Positions 1 to 11,257 of a stretch of 64,000 bases of DNA are shown here, piece after piece. Made by a program: the position numbers and the translations under genes. Each line of letters opens with the position of its first letter. Within the stretch, counting starts at the first letter, position 1. The DNA is from Branchiostoma floridae (lineage: Eukaryota; Chordata; Leptocardii; Amphioxiformes; Branchiostomatidae). The notes beneath the pieces are model-generated. The model had not been told where the DNA came from and made no database searches. It saw only the letters and a program-made list of their open reading frames with translations. The stretch lies in contig NW_023365734.1 of the NCBI RefSeq assembly GCF_000003815.2, positions 297,647 through 361,646 of the forward strand. Direction: 5' to 3'.

Positions 1-35
1 TTAAAGCGGAACTGCTTAAACAATGAACACATTAA

Positions 36-960
36 TTTTCGACTGAAGAGAGTCCTTTGACAAATGCCTATACATGAACCCTTTTACAGCTTACACTTAC
101 ATACTATCATTTGGTGAGAAACTCTCTGTGTCACTGAATAGATATGAATAATGACCCCCAGTCGTCGTCACGGGTCGTTGAATATTAAATCTTGAAGTTT
201 TTAAAACAAAATATCAAGATCGTTTTGAATAATCTCAAGATCCTTTGAACGATCTCAAAGTTATTTGAAGCCATCTCAACACCATTGAAATATTCTTAGG
301 ATTTAAATTCTCTAGATGTTAAAAAAAAGTAATCTTGAAAATTATATAAATGTTTGCAACCGGTAGTTGATCATTTAGTTGATAATGGATGAACTGAACG
401 GACTTAATACCACGGAAGTCGTGCGCAAATAAACGTAACATTTGCTTTTAAAGCAAATTTCTGGCTTACATACAAAAAAATATATAGAGATGATTGATAT
501 CAAACTTCTAGGAATTATGTTATGTGTATATTGGAAGCCCGTGTATTACATAAGGTTTACAGATAGCGAAGATATAAACAACCGACAGTGGCCAGGCCTG
601 CAACATGAAAGCAAACCGTCATGAGGTCATTCACCCTTTTGCTATGAAGTACGTCATCGCGCACGCTATGAATCATGGGAGCCCTGTCCGAAACTTCCTT
701 CCCTTCTCACCTGCGGACGTAACGGACAGGTGCTGTAATTACGGCGTCGTGAGGCCTCACCTCGGCGTCTTGTGACGTCGGAGCCGATAGGATTGGACTC
801 CTCGTGAGTTTAAGAATCTTACAGAAACCTTAGGCCGGGAAAAGGTCGCCAATCTCTCGTGCAAGACGCTTCTGGATACGTTCAGGTAAACCCGGAAGTA
901 ACAGGTGAGTAACGGTACACCTGGCAGGTTTCGTAGCGAATCGCTAATGGCGTGAAAAGA
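36..960. repeat. 5' flanking segment shared with 51462-52360
   Basis: This stretch, upstream of the ANK1 first exons, matches 51462-52360 upstream of the ANK2 first exon. Shared landmarks in the same order include the 'gactgaagagagtcctttga' block, the 'gaacgatctcaaag'-type runs, the 'tcatgaggtcattcaccc' block and the 'acaggtgagtaacggt' block. I see no open frame that both copies keep. The sensible reading is a duplicated promoter-proximal region of the two ankyrin genes. Positions 960-1595 hold AT-rich DNA in which I recognise nothing. Confidence 0.75.
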
Positions 961-1595
961 CAAGAAATAGCGTATTCCTCTATTCATTAATGCACAGGTT
1001 GAATCTTGTTGCTAGTCGTACATAGTATCTAATATTCGCTATATATGTTTCTATGGTTTCCGTAGTGAATGAATGGATGGGAGTTTATTAACGTGTCTTG
1101 TTCTTAATGTACCCAGTATGTGCGGGCCTATAAGACACCAAATGATATAATAAGTGATACATACAGCAAGAGGACAGATGTACAGACTAAAAAAAACAGA
1201 CAAGTACTTTACAGAAGGTTGAATAATGCGTAAATAGATGTGATATGCTACAGAAGAATAGAATAAACAATTGGACGTGATACATGAAATCATATATATT
1301 ACAAACAGAATCCATAATTCATACTATAGCATTTCATTTGAAGCGATATTTCACTTCTTTGTCAATGCTGTTTGATCTATGTCTAGAAACATTTTAGAGC
1401 CCGTGGTTGTTAATCTGTCTTGCCATGGCTACACTTGCACGGCGCGCTGTTAGTGGTAATTAAAGGCAGAACCATTGCTTACAGAAGATGAGATATTCAC
1501 GTCTGTCTGTGTGTTTATGGTACAGGGAAGGCGACAAAGGAAGATCAAGCCGGCCACAGCAGTTCCGATGAGCCGTGCAGGTAGTAGGGTGAGCT

Positions 1596-4500
1596 ATGGA
1601 TGACGCCCAACGGAGGCTTAACGTGGTAGGTTAGACTTTTAGATCATCTTTCGACTTTAACATATGAGGAAGACATTAAATTACCAGTAGTTACCAAAGA
1701 GCCGTGCAAAAAAGGTCTGCTATGGATGACTCAGAACGGGAGGCGAAAGAGTGGGTAGGTTAGACTTTGATTTATGATGGAAGTTATGAAGTTGGGGTAA
1801 GTATATACAGACATATGAAAGTTTGCTTAGTTTGTATGAACATTCAGCTTATTCATTAGGTCAATTTAACGTTTGTATTCAAAACTATTCACTTTTAGCT
1901 CCCCTATGACGTTGAAACTTTAACCTTTATCTATATCTATTCACTATGTACACTTCACGAAAAGACTTTGGCAGAATCATCATGCATTCCTTGTGGCCTA
2001 TTGTAGACATTATGATAGGTTATTTATTTTATTCATATCAAATTGAAATTAATAATCTCCGATGTGCGTGAACCTATCTTCAATTATGCTATCTAATGTT
2101 TTATAGAGCAGTTTATGGGTGTATTTGATGTGGGTTCATCAAAAACCTTCCCACATTTTGGCAATTTACTCAGTGGTTTCACTTTCACCTTCTGGTTGAA
2201 TAGTGTATAGTACGCTTCTAAGATTAAGTGTTGCTAGTTGTTCATCCTGCTCCCCATTTGTTCTCACTACAGGAGCTGTGGAGGGCTGCAGGGAAAGGAG
2301 ACACGGACAGAGTGAAGCAGCTGTTAGCGGAGGGCGCCGATCCTAATGCTCCTGATGACTGGGTTTGTAACTACGTCTTCCGTTATCTGATAATATGGTA
2401 GGGATAGGTTCACTCCAGCAAATAAGAGCAAAAACGATGTCGTTATTTTGTTCATATATAATGTGGTTGTAAAACATCTAGGGCCGTTGCAATGAAAATT
2501 CAAATGGAGAGAGGCAAACTCCTATTAAACAAGAAAGCTTTTTTTAAAAGCTGCCCGGTGCGTATTTTGGGAGAGAAGCTGAGTTAATAGCGTGAGTGTG
2601 ACGCAATTAACTTCTTGCAAAGGATCTCACATCACAATGCACTGCACGTACGGGGAGGTCTGGTAGATGACAGGAATAATATCTGTGGTCATTATAATAA
2701 TGTTTATTTGCAAAACCATGCCCGAGGGCTAATTGCATACACAATCTCAAGAACTAAGAGAGGTAAGTACATAAAACTAGTGTCTAATCAACTACATGAT
2801 ACTATGAATACTATTGTCGGGTTTGACTTCTTCTTTGAAGGCAGTGGTTAATGAACTGTCCCACGTTCTGTATGATGGTGGGATTTTGAGCTTTTAGTAG
2901 AAATGTAGTCTTTTGGTGATCATTTAGGTGATAAAAGCTTGGTGAAATAGTGGCTACTGTTTGAAATAATGTTTTTCATTCGGTTTCATAGTGGGTACAC
3001 TATACTGACTGATAAAATGTGTTTCATTTTCCACTGCATTCATTGGGCAATATGTACACAATCTCTCGTGGACAGGGAGCTGTTTATCAGACGTATGTCT
3101 GTTCTTCGGTGCAGCTTCCCTATGTTACATCCAACGCAAAAGCAAAAATCAAAGCAAGCTAATGGAGCCCACCTATTGCTTTCCTGTCAGTCTTCTGATA
3201 CGTTACTGACTGAAGTCAGGAATATGTTGTTTTTTTGGTAACAACTGGAGGTCATTCGAAGTCATCACAGGCGTGAGGTTATGATTATTAAGATACTATA
3301 GAAATGTTTTGATATCAATAGATCAGTAGACAGTTGTTACTGTTTGGTTAAATACCTTAAACCTTCTTTGATAACTTAAGATATTTTGAAAGCAAGGGAG
3401 AGAATTAATCATGTGTTTGCCGTTACGAATTATTGTTGGTAGCTTAAATGTTTGATGAGTTTTTCAACCAATTTTAGCATCCAGCCTTTTTTGTACCGTC
3501 AACAACATGAATGAATGAATGGTTTATTTAAGTGTCTAGTTAACCAGTGGATTATGCTGATCATAATTTATGTCATGTGCTGTATATCTGTTCTTTAAAT
3601 CTTCAGCTTTGATCTTATCTATTGATTTATCTCATTTCTTCCCATTGAATTTTGTTTTGTGTTGATTTGTTTCAAATACCACAAGATTCAGGTTAGATGT
3701 TGATCCAAACAGAAGTGCACAATCATATGTCACAAGACAATCATAGCAAGATACTGTAAATCATGCATTTAACTTGCACGGATTTAATTTCGCACTATAG
3801 CTAGCGGGGAAAATGACTTTTCGCGGTGGTTTTAATTTCACAGTAACACCATAGACTGCAGTCTAATACCATAATAGAAAAATGTTCGCGGTGGTATTAA
3901 GTTCGCGGTGAAGTGGTTACCACGAAACTGAAACCGTGAACATTAATCCACCGTGAACATTTCTGCATTTACAGTATCTGGACAAGTAAATACATATAAA
4001 CCTACCTTGCTCATGCAATCAGAGGTGGGAGAAGGCAATACCACTGGTCACATGTACATGAAATGTGGGGGCGAGGTTGCAGGGTTACCAAATTTCTTCT
4101 CAATACTAGAAGAAAGACGAAATGAACCATTATTTTTTGAATAGTTGGAATCTCCCAATTTGTAAACCCCTAATGGGGGGGTCCCCTAATGGCGTTGATG
4201 CTTCGAACCTTTGCAACTTCCAACAGGCTGTTGACATGTTGGTGTTAAACGTCACCCAGGTTTAGTGTATTATTAGAATGTGAACGACTTCACTTGCTAT
4301 TTAACATCTTCTCTATTCCTTCTTGTTACAGGGAGACACACCACTTCACAAAGCAGCTTTAGGAGGACAAGTTGGTGTTGCTGAACTCCTCCTGAAGGCA
4401 GGAGCACGGGTGGACAGTGAGGATCGGGTAAGGGTTGTTCCTTACTATAGGTGTTTGACATGTTTGAATATTAAAACGTTGCGCATATTCGAGGTATTAT

Positions 4501-5547
4501 TATATGCAGGAGAGGGCCTCACTTACTCTTTAACATCATCTCTATTCCTTACTGTTACAGCTTGAAGACACGCCACTTCACTGGGCAGCTTGGGGAGGAC
4601 ATGTTGGTGTTGCTGAACTCCTCCTGAAGGCTCGGGCACAGGTCGACAGTAGGAATAAGGTAAAGGATGTTGATTCCTACAGGTGCTTGACCTTTTGTGT
4701 TAATCGCTTCGCATATTTAGTGTATAATAATAATGAAAAAGGCTTCACTTGCTATTCAACATCATATCTATTCCAGTAGGGATGGGGTAAGGGTTGATGA
4801 TTCCTACAGGTGTTTGACATGTTTGCATGTTAAAAGTTGCTATTCAACATCATCTCTATTCCTTACTGTCACAGGTTAGAGACACACCACTTCACTGGGC
4901 AGCTTGGGGAGGACATGTTGGTGTTGCTGAACTCCTCCTGAAGTACGGAGCACGGGTGGACAGTAGGAATGATGTAAGAGTTGATGTTTACTACTGGCGT
5001 GTTTCCAAAGTAGGTGGTTTAATATCATTGACAGATAATATCATTATATGCGACAAAATACTTTATATCACGTTATCCTTACTTAGTTTACAGGATACTG
5101 AATGTCATCTCTGTATCAAAACTATAATTCTTGAGAAATTGTATTAATGGATCAGCAGGACAGCAAATTTCTCATCTTTGTATTCAAACCAACACACATG
5201 ATACATGAAGAAAAGAAACATTTGGCATTGAGTTGTCAAGGACGTTTCAAATCTTCAAGTCAAATATATTTAATTAATGTCTCTAACATATGTAAAGTTT
5301 AAAATTGTATATTAAAAATATCTTCTAAGTCTTGCTTGTCTATATGCTGTCTTAGATTGGCAAGACGCCTAAGGACGTAGCGGGAAGTGAAAACGTTCCC
5401 TGGTACATTTCTGTTGAGAAAGATCGTGTCCTGGAGGGAAGGAAGAGGATTCTCGAGCTTCTTGCAACAGAAGAGAGCACCCTTGCGTCCACTCCGCCTC
5501 CGATGCAAGTTAGCTTCTTAGAACAGCCCGAGAAAACACCAACACAG
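1596..5547 (+). CDS. Ankyrin-repeat gene (ANK1), multi-exon
   Basis: Two alternative first exons lie in a small tandem duplication: 1596-1625 (begins MDDAQRR) and 1722-1754 (begins MDDSERE). Each is followed by GTAGGT. Then come 2273-2362 (ELWRAAGKGD, first ankyrin repeat), 4332-4427, 4561-4659 and 4875-4973 (each one repeat with TPLH and VGVAELLLK), and 5356-5547 (GKTPKDVA followed by a charged helix, the capping repeat). All borders are AG/GT and phase 0. Ankyrin repeats bind protein partners. The last exon ends in phase 0 at a good donor, so the coding sequence must continue. The next in-phase homologous exon is 17064 in gene A, beyond the nested transposons, so ANK1 may be the N-terminal part of gene A. 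The 1755-2272 and 2363-4331 introns hold nothing else I recognise except the short element at 3754. Confidence 0.8.
3754..3974. mobile_element. Short inverted-repeat element (MITE) in an ANK1 intron
   Basis: The segment starts CTGTAAATCATGCA and ends TGCATTTACAG, an inverted pair, and is flanked by TA on both sides (3752-3753 and 3975-3976). The interior repeats the words 'tcgcggtggt' and 'accgtgaac' in both orientations. It has no coding capacity. This fits a non-autonomous DNA transposon with TA target duplication, Tc1/mariner-like in that respect only. Confidence 0.65.
4770..4798 (+). pseudogene. Collapsed ankyrin exon remnant
   Basis: The end of a type-II ankyrin exon ('agtagggatggggtaaggg') directly follows the polypyrimidine tract of an acceptor, so about 80 bp of exon body is missing. 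The intron text on both sides ('ttgatgattcctacaggtgt' and similar) matches that around the neighbouring live exons. This looks like an exon removed by internal deletion, leaving only its donor. Confidence 0.6.
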
Positions 5548-6148
5548 GTCAGGATTGAATTCATGATCGATCACAACATGTTGGATATGTTGAGGTAGAG
5601 GTGGCGTAAGCTTTGACCCTAATCGGAACCAGAAAAAAAGATGGCGCTTGCATGGCCTTAGAGTTCAACCCTGGCGAATACAAAATAGGTTTTACAAAGC
5701 TTCTATCACCCTAGAATGCACCAGATTGCACCAATTTGGGCTTGCGTCACACTAACTTACAGATGAGCAGGTGGCCTCTCCCACTTTGCACCAATTTTCC
5801 CTTGCGTCACACTAACAGATACTTACAGATAAGCAGATGGGGCATCTCCCTATTCCCACGACCATGTTGTCACCAGGCTCCAATTAGATATTAAACAGAT
5901 ACAAGACACATGTAATTTAATAATAGGAAGCAGCATTGTTGATATTCAATGTACACTGTTCAATAAAACTAATGTGCACTGTTTGAAATTTCATCAAAAG
6001 ATAATATGTTCAAATTCGTTCATGATACTTGGTGACGGTTAGAAAAATACATGTATCAGTGAATCCATTGTTTACAATTACACCGCAACAGGCTATGGGT
6101 AGACTGGGTACCATCCGGATAGTAGTTCGCTCATATGTTCACTTCTGC

Positions 6149-6421
6149 TATCCGTCTGGAGACGTGCGCATTCAAACCGCTTGGTGGTGACGCCAGTTGA
6201 TGAGCGAATCAAGGAATGGGTTCTAGAGCACTCGTTCGATGACAACAGGCCGGCGCCCACATGCGCAAGCAAGGGGACGTGGGGCTTTTCCGGTGTTGGA
6301 ACACCGGTTCGAACGATCACATGAACCCATTCCATAATTCGCTCCCATGTGGGGACCAATAAGCGTCTGCGTCCAAAATTTGGACGATTCCAGACGTTGA
6401 GATGGTCCGCGTTCCCAGACG
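6149..6421. repeat. Imperfect foldback inside the outer transposon
   Basis: Left-arm words (CCGTCTGGAGACG at 6149, GAATGGGTTC near 6220) recur as reverse complements on the right (GAACCCATTCC near 6324, CCCAGACGG at 6413). This gives an imperfect stem of roughly 270 bp in total, probably the non-coding body of the outer DNA transposon. An open frame on the - strand here looks accidental. Confidence 0.55.
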
Positions 6422-6528
6422 GAAACACAGAGAAGCGACTGTATATAGTGTATAATGAATGCCAGAGCTAGAAGCGACTGTATATAGTATATAATGAACG
6501 TCGGAGCGAACTATACCCTGACGTCGGC

Positions 6529-8341
6529 GTGGTTGTCCTCGGCGACCTTAACCGCCTGGATGTTAGCGGCCTGTGTTCGCAGCACTCACTGACACAACTC
6601 GTGAAGGTGCCGACTCGTGACAATGCCATCCTCGACCAGATAGTTGCGTCTGACTGCTTAGCCACTTACTACCAAGAACCAACAACAGGTCCCCCGATTG
6701 TCGACAGCGACCACAACTGCGTTTTCTGGGAGGGGAGTCCAACTCCTTTCACCGGTAACGAGACACATAAGAAACAGGTGAGACCCCTGCGTGAGTCAGA
6801 CTTGCGGGCTTTTGGATGTTGGATCACTCAGCATACGTGGGAAGAAGTGTACTGTGCAGATAACACACAGGAGAAGTACTCAGCATTCTACACCACTCTC
6901 CTTAGTGCTGTGGACAGTTTCTTCCCTACCAGGACTGTACGAATACACAAGCAAGATAAGCCCTGGATAACTCCACATCTTAAAACTCTGATCAGAGACC
7001 GACAGAGGGCATTTGCAGAAGAGAATCGCCCGAAGTGGAAACACCTTCGTAACAAGATCAGTAAAACCATTCAGTCCTCGAAGAAAGCCTTCTACAAGAA
7101 CAAGATTGAGCACCTTAAAATGGCGGATCCCAGAAAATGGTACAAAGCCATCAAAGAGCTAACCAATAGCAGCAAGGGACAACTTTGTGTTGAAGTGCCC
7201 GGCGTCCCGTTTTCATCGCCCAAGTCTGTAGCGAACGCCATCAACGTGCACCTGGCAGCGGCATCACAACAACACACCCCTCTGCAGCTCCAGGATCTCC
7301 CAGCGTACCTGCCTGCCCCAGCCCCACCACCCACTGTCTCTTTCTGGGATATGTGGCACAGGCTTAAGCAGGTAAAGCTCGGTAAGGCTACTGGCAGCGA
7401 CAACATTTCCCCCAGAATTGTCCGGGAGTTCGCGTTTGAGCTGAGCCAACCGCTGTGCGATATTATAAACACATCGCTCTGTCAGGGTGTTGTTCCTGAG
7501 GCTTGGAGAGACGCGGACGTCATACCGGTCCCGAAGGAAATGCCGCCTAGTCTGTCAAAGTTAAGACCCATCTCACTGACATCAGTGTTTGCCAAGGTGT
7601 GCGAAGGTATCGTTACAGACTGGTGTCAAGGACATACTTCCTAGTGTAGACCCGCGCCAGTATGGATCCCTGCGTGGCCGGTCGACCACACACTACCTTA
7701 CGCTCCTGACACACAAGCTGCTGGAAACAGCCGACAAACGAAGCCATGTGTCAACACTAGTGCTCACGGATTTCACACGCGCCTTTGACTCTGTCCATCA
7801 CCAAACTGCCGTCAACAAAATGATCGAGCTCGGAGTGCGCCCGTCTGTCGTTCCATGGATCATCAGTTTTCTCACCGAACGGCGCCAGCGCGTCAAGTAC
7901 CAAGGTGAAGTTTCCGAATGGCAGACATTAACATGTGGAGTACCTCAAGGTACCAAGCTAGGGCCATTGATCTTCTTGGTACTTGTGAATGACGCGGTTC
8001 CTGCCGATCAATCTACAGCAGACACTTTCAAGTATGTCGACGACCTGTCGTTGTTGGAGCCACGACACGTGCTCAGTGCGCCAACCATCCAAGATGACAT
8101 TGACGGCTTAGCCCGTTGGACTGATGACAACCACATGACATTAAATCCGCCGAAATGTAAAGTCCTCGTGTTCTGTTTCATGAAGCACCCCCCACCCCCA
8201 CCTGTGATCACAGTTGGTCCTACACAGCTGGAGGTCGTCGAGTTTGCACGTATTTTAGGTCTTACATTGCAAAGCAACCTCAGGTGGACGAAACATGTTG
8301 AAGGGATTGTAGGGAAGGGAAGCAGAAGACTGTACATGTTA
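6529..8341 (+). pseudogene. Endonuclease/reverse transcriptase fragment, frameshifted
   Basis: Frame 6529-7644 holds the end of an APE-type endonuclease (GDLN, LDQI and DSDH motifs within the first 65 residues) and the start of an RT (KATGSDNI, LRPISLTS). The frame shifts near 7625 and continues as 7589-8341 with RT motif A (TDFTRAFDSVHH), motif B (GVPQGTKLGPLIF) and the YVDD active site near 8035. The open frame past 8341 is transposon sequence, not LINE. The protein would have copied its RNA into DNA at a nicked target. It is dead because of the frameshift and the insertion. Confidence 0.85.
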
Positions 8342-8590
8342 TACCCCCTTCACATATTGTCAAGATGGCGGCGAGGCAGACGTGTCTGTCAGAGCGCTCC
8401 GCTTGAACTGAAGTTTTCCCTACCTTTACGATAATTGTGTGCTTGTAATCGCGTATGGATATGTACGCTAGGTAACTGTACCTAATATCTTCAAGTTTTG
8501 GCTTATCATATGGGATTTGAAAAGTTGTAAAGGCGAAATTTCTGCTTGAAGAACATCCGCAACTAAGGAACAAAGACCCACGCGGACAAA

Positions 8591-11068
8591 ATGGCGACCG
8601 ACGCGCGAGAAACCGGAGCACCTGGTGAGCTTTATCGACTACTCGAGACAACCACCGACGCTACTGAAGAAGAAATCGTTCATGCCTACAAAGCGAAAGT
8701 GAAGAATTACGAGGAAACGACCAACACGACCAAGGATAAGCGCCTGTTGAACACAGCTCGACAGAAGTTTGCTGAGGTAAGCAAGGCCTTCTATATACTC
8801 TCGGACAAACACCGACGAGAACTCTACGACCAATCAAACCGGATAGTCGAGCCTACTAAACGTGACAAGAAAGCAAAGCCAAATGGCGAATACTTCGTGC
8901 AATTCAACAATGGCAGTGCAAATGTCTATCTCCCAGTAGGTTCAGTAGAACAGTGGGTAAAAGCCATCGAAGCGCACTACGGCACAAGCTCAGTGGACAA
9001 AGAGTCCAATAATGCCCACCAGCTGGCAGTACCGTTTCTTGCGCCCGACACAAACGAAGCCGTCGGATCAGTTACCTTACATGTGTACCGAACTACGTGT
9101 AAGATACTTGTTCAAGGATCGGCGTACTATCTATGGACCATGTACACTTTTGAACAGTTGAAACAGCTGATCCATCCACCGACAATAGTCCCAGACACCG
9201 AAGTCCGTTGTGAGGACACAGTTTGCATCAAATGTAACCGCCCAGGCCCAGAAGACGAAGGAGTCATGCAGTGTAACGTATGCTACAAATGGTACCACTA
9301 TGCATGTACGGACCTACACGAATCCTCTCTCTGTGAACTTATTCAGAATGAAGACAGTGAATATGTGTGTATTGTATGCTCCACTGATACCACCGGTAAA
9401 CTCAAGACACAATGCCCGGCTGTCGTGCAGGAGGAAACAGACGTACGTGAGGAAACCGTCCCGAAGCAAGTTGTCGATGACGGTAATAACAACAGAACGG
9501 CATCATCGCCTAGTGACAGAAAAACTAGAGATGATGACCAAATCGCATCGCTTCAAAACAGCGTTGACAAACTTGAAGCTATCCTTAGCACCAGGATCAC
9601 AAAGGAAAACAATGCGGTAGACATGTTGGCGGCGCGCATTGCACACATTGAAAACCGCCTATTGTCTGACACAAAGGAAGCGCCCGGTGACAAGATGGCG
9701 AAGGAGAGTGACATTGAGGTGCTAAAAAGACGAGTGAGATCCCTTGAGGCAGAAAACAAAAACTTGCGACACAGAATAGCGGCCCTGGAAGAGAAAGGTG
9801 TCAAAAACGTCGTCTCCATGGCAACACAAAGTGACAACACACCGGCGGCTCCTCAAACACTCAATGAAGGCGAACCATGCATTGGTGATGTAACAACAGT
9901 ACCCAACATCCCGACAAACAACAGGTTCCTTCCACTAACAGAGAATACACCACCACAAGAACAGACAACTAACGGCGATGTCCCAGCCAGCTCACACAAC
10001 GGAAACAAACCACAGAGAGGCCCGACACCTAACCGGCGGCACAATGACAATCAGACACGGGCAGAAATAGTCATCATTGGTGACTCCAACACAAAGGGTA
10101 TAATCCCAAACATGCTGTACCCCGGTAAAGGAGTTACAAAATACACAGCGATGACTATCCCTCAGGCCTCTGTCATGATCAAGAGCACTGCTGACCTTGA
10201 CCCCAAATGTATAGTGTTCCACGTGGGGACCAATGACATTAGACAAGAGAAGGCAGCAAATGGAGTGACGGAAAACCTCAGAGAGCTAGTCAACACCACC
10301 CACACTAAGTACCCAAATGCAGCTATCGTGATGTCAACAGTCCCACCCAGGGACGACAGTCACTTGATGGAAGTGACACGCGATGTCAACTCATTCCTCC
10401 AGATCCTTGGTCAGGAAACGCCCTTTCTTACTATAGCAAACAACGACAATCTTGGGGTTGGTAGACAGATCAAACAATACCTGTACCGACACGACGGGTA
10501 CCACCTCAACAAAGGAGGGCTAAAGGTAATGGCAGCGAACTGGAAGTCTGCCATCCACCCCAAAGTAGGTCTTGGGGTCTACGACAGAAGAAACGGAAGG
10601 AGCGACCGTAACCCTCGCACCCGTATTACAAGTCCGTCAATGTCCTCACAACAGAGCAATGATAACGGACGCAACACAGAGAACGTGCAACCCACAAGGA
10701 GCGGCCAGCGCTACAGGGCAGCCAACCGACACCCTGCCGAACCCCGTAATAGGGAACCCACAGCAACAGACCAGCTCCCACCTGAACCCCGCAGCATGGA
10801 ACCTACAGCAGCCGGTCGGGGCTGTGACGCACCGTGGCAACCCCCGAGACCAACCGACGATAGACGACGCCCATCCAGCTGGTCGCACCCACCGTACCAA
10901 CGTGACGCAGCCGTCCCGCCACGCCCGTTCCCTCCATTCGTCCCCAACTTCGAACACATGTACATGGACTGGTATCCAGAGACCCAGAGAGATCCACGGC
11001 CGTGGGTTCCTCCGGAGTTCGCTCAGAGGTATCCAGACTGGCGATACTATGAGCACATGCGTTACTAA
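8591..11068 (+). CDS. LINE ORF1: J-like domain, PHD finger, coiled coil, SGNH esterase
   Basis: The frame of 825 codons is intact. Residues about 10-80 resemble a DnaJ J-domain (helix with EEEIVHAYKAKV, then KAFYILSDKHRRELYDQ), but the HPD tripeptide needed to stimulate Hsp70 is absent. Residues about 211-263 form a PHD finger (CxxC, CxxC, HxxC, CxxC spacing). Residues about 315-400 are a charged coiled coil. Residues about 495-640 form an SGNH/GDSL-type hydrolase with GDS near 496, GTND near 545 and a catalytic-type DGYHLN near 637. The C-terminus is proline- and arginine-rich. CR1-family ORF1 proteins are known to carry PHD and esterase domains; they bind the LINE RNA. The first ATG follows an AAAATGG context. 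Confidence 0.85.
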   Translation: MATDARETGAPGELYRLLETTTDATEEEIVHAYKAKVKNYEETTNTTKDKRLLNTARQKFAEVSKAFYILSDKHRRELYDQSNRIVEPTKRDKKAKPNGEYFVQFNNGSANVYLPVGSVEQWVKAIEAHYGTSSVDKESNNAHQLAVPFLAPDTNEAVGSVTLHVYRTTCKILVQGSAYYLWTMYTFEQLKQLIHPPTIVPDTEVRCEDTVCIKCNRPGPEDEGVMQCNVCYKWYHYACTDLHESSLCELIQNEDSEYVCIVCSTDTTGKLKTQCPAVVQEETDVREETVPKQVVDDGNNNRTASSPSDRKTRDDDQIASLQNSVDKLEAILSTRITKENNAVDMLAARIAHIENRLLSDTKEAPGDKMAKESDIEVLKRRVRSLEAENKNLRHRIAALEEKGVKNVVSMATQSDNTPAAPQTLNEGEPCIGDVTTVPNIPTNNRFLPLTENTPPQEQTTNGDVPASSHNGNKPQRGPTPNRRHNDNQTRAEIVIIGDSNTKGIIPNMLYPGKGVTKYTAMTIPQASVMIKSTADLDPKCIVFHVGTNDIRQEKAANGVTENLRELVNTTHTKYPNAAIVMSTVPPRDDSHLMEVTRDVNSFLQILGQETPFLTIANNDNLGVGRQIKQYLYRHDGYHLNKGGLKVMAANWKSAIHPKVGLGVYDRRNGRSDRNPRTRITSPSMSSQQSNDNGRNTENVQPTRSGQRYRAANRHPAEPRNREPTATDQLPPEPRSMEPTAAGRGCDAPWQPPRPTDDRRRPSSWSHPPYQRDAAVPPRPFPPFVPNFEHMYMDWYPETQRDPRPWVPPEFAQRYPDWRYYEHMRY

Positions 11069-11257
11069 CTGGTCACCCTTGAAGGTATGATGAAAAGCGA
11101 TTTAATAACAACTATGGAATATGTGAGATGGATAACAGTAAGACGAGAGTAGTCAGATACATCCATTATCTTAGAGGTAGATCAAACTATTACTAGCAAG
11201 GTAACGTACTAATATTATCGTAAAGGTAGGGATAAAATACTAAATTGTTTATAAGAC

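Noticed and set aside
757-1293. - strand frames upstream of ANK1
   Set aside because: The duplicated flank at 51462-52360 does not keep them, and no splice or domain signal supports them.
6093-6428. - strand frame of 111 codons
   Set aside because: It lies in the foldback part of the outer transposon and has no homology I recognise.
9553-10246. - strand and second-frame open stretches over LINE ORF1
   Set aside because: They are shadows of the long coding frame 8591-11068.
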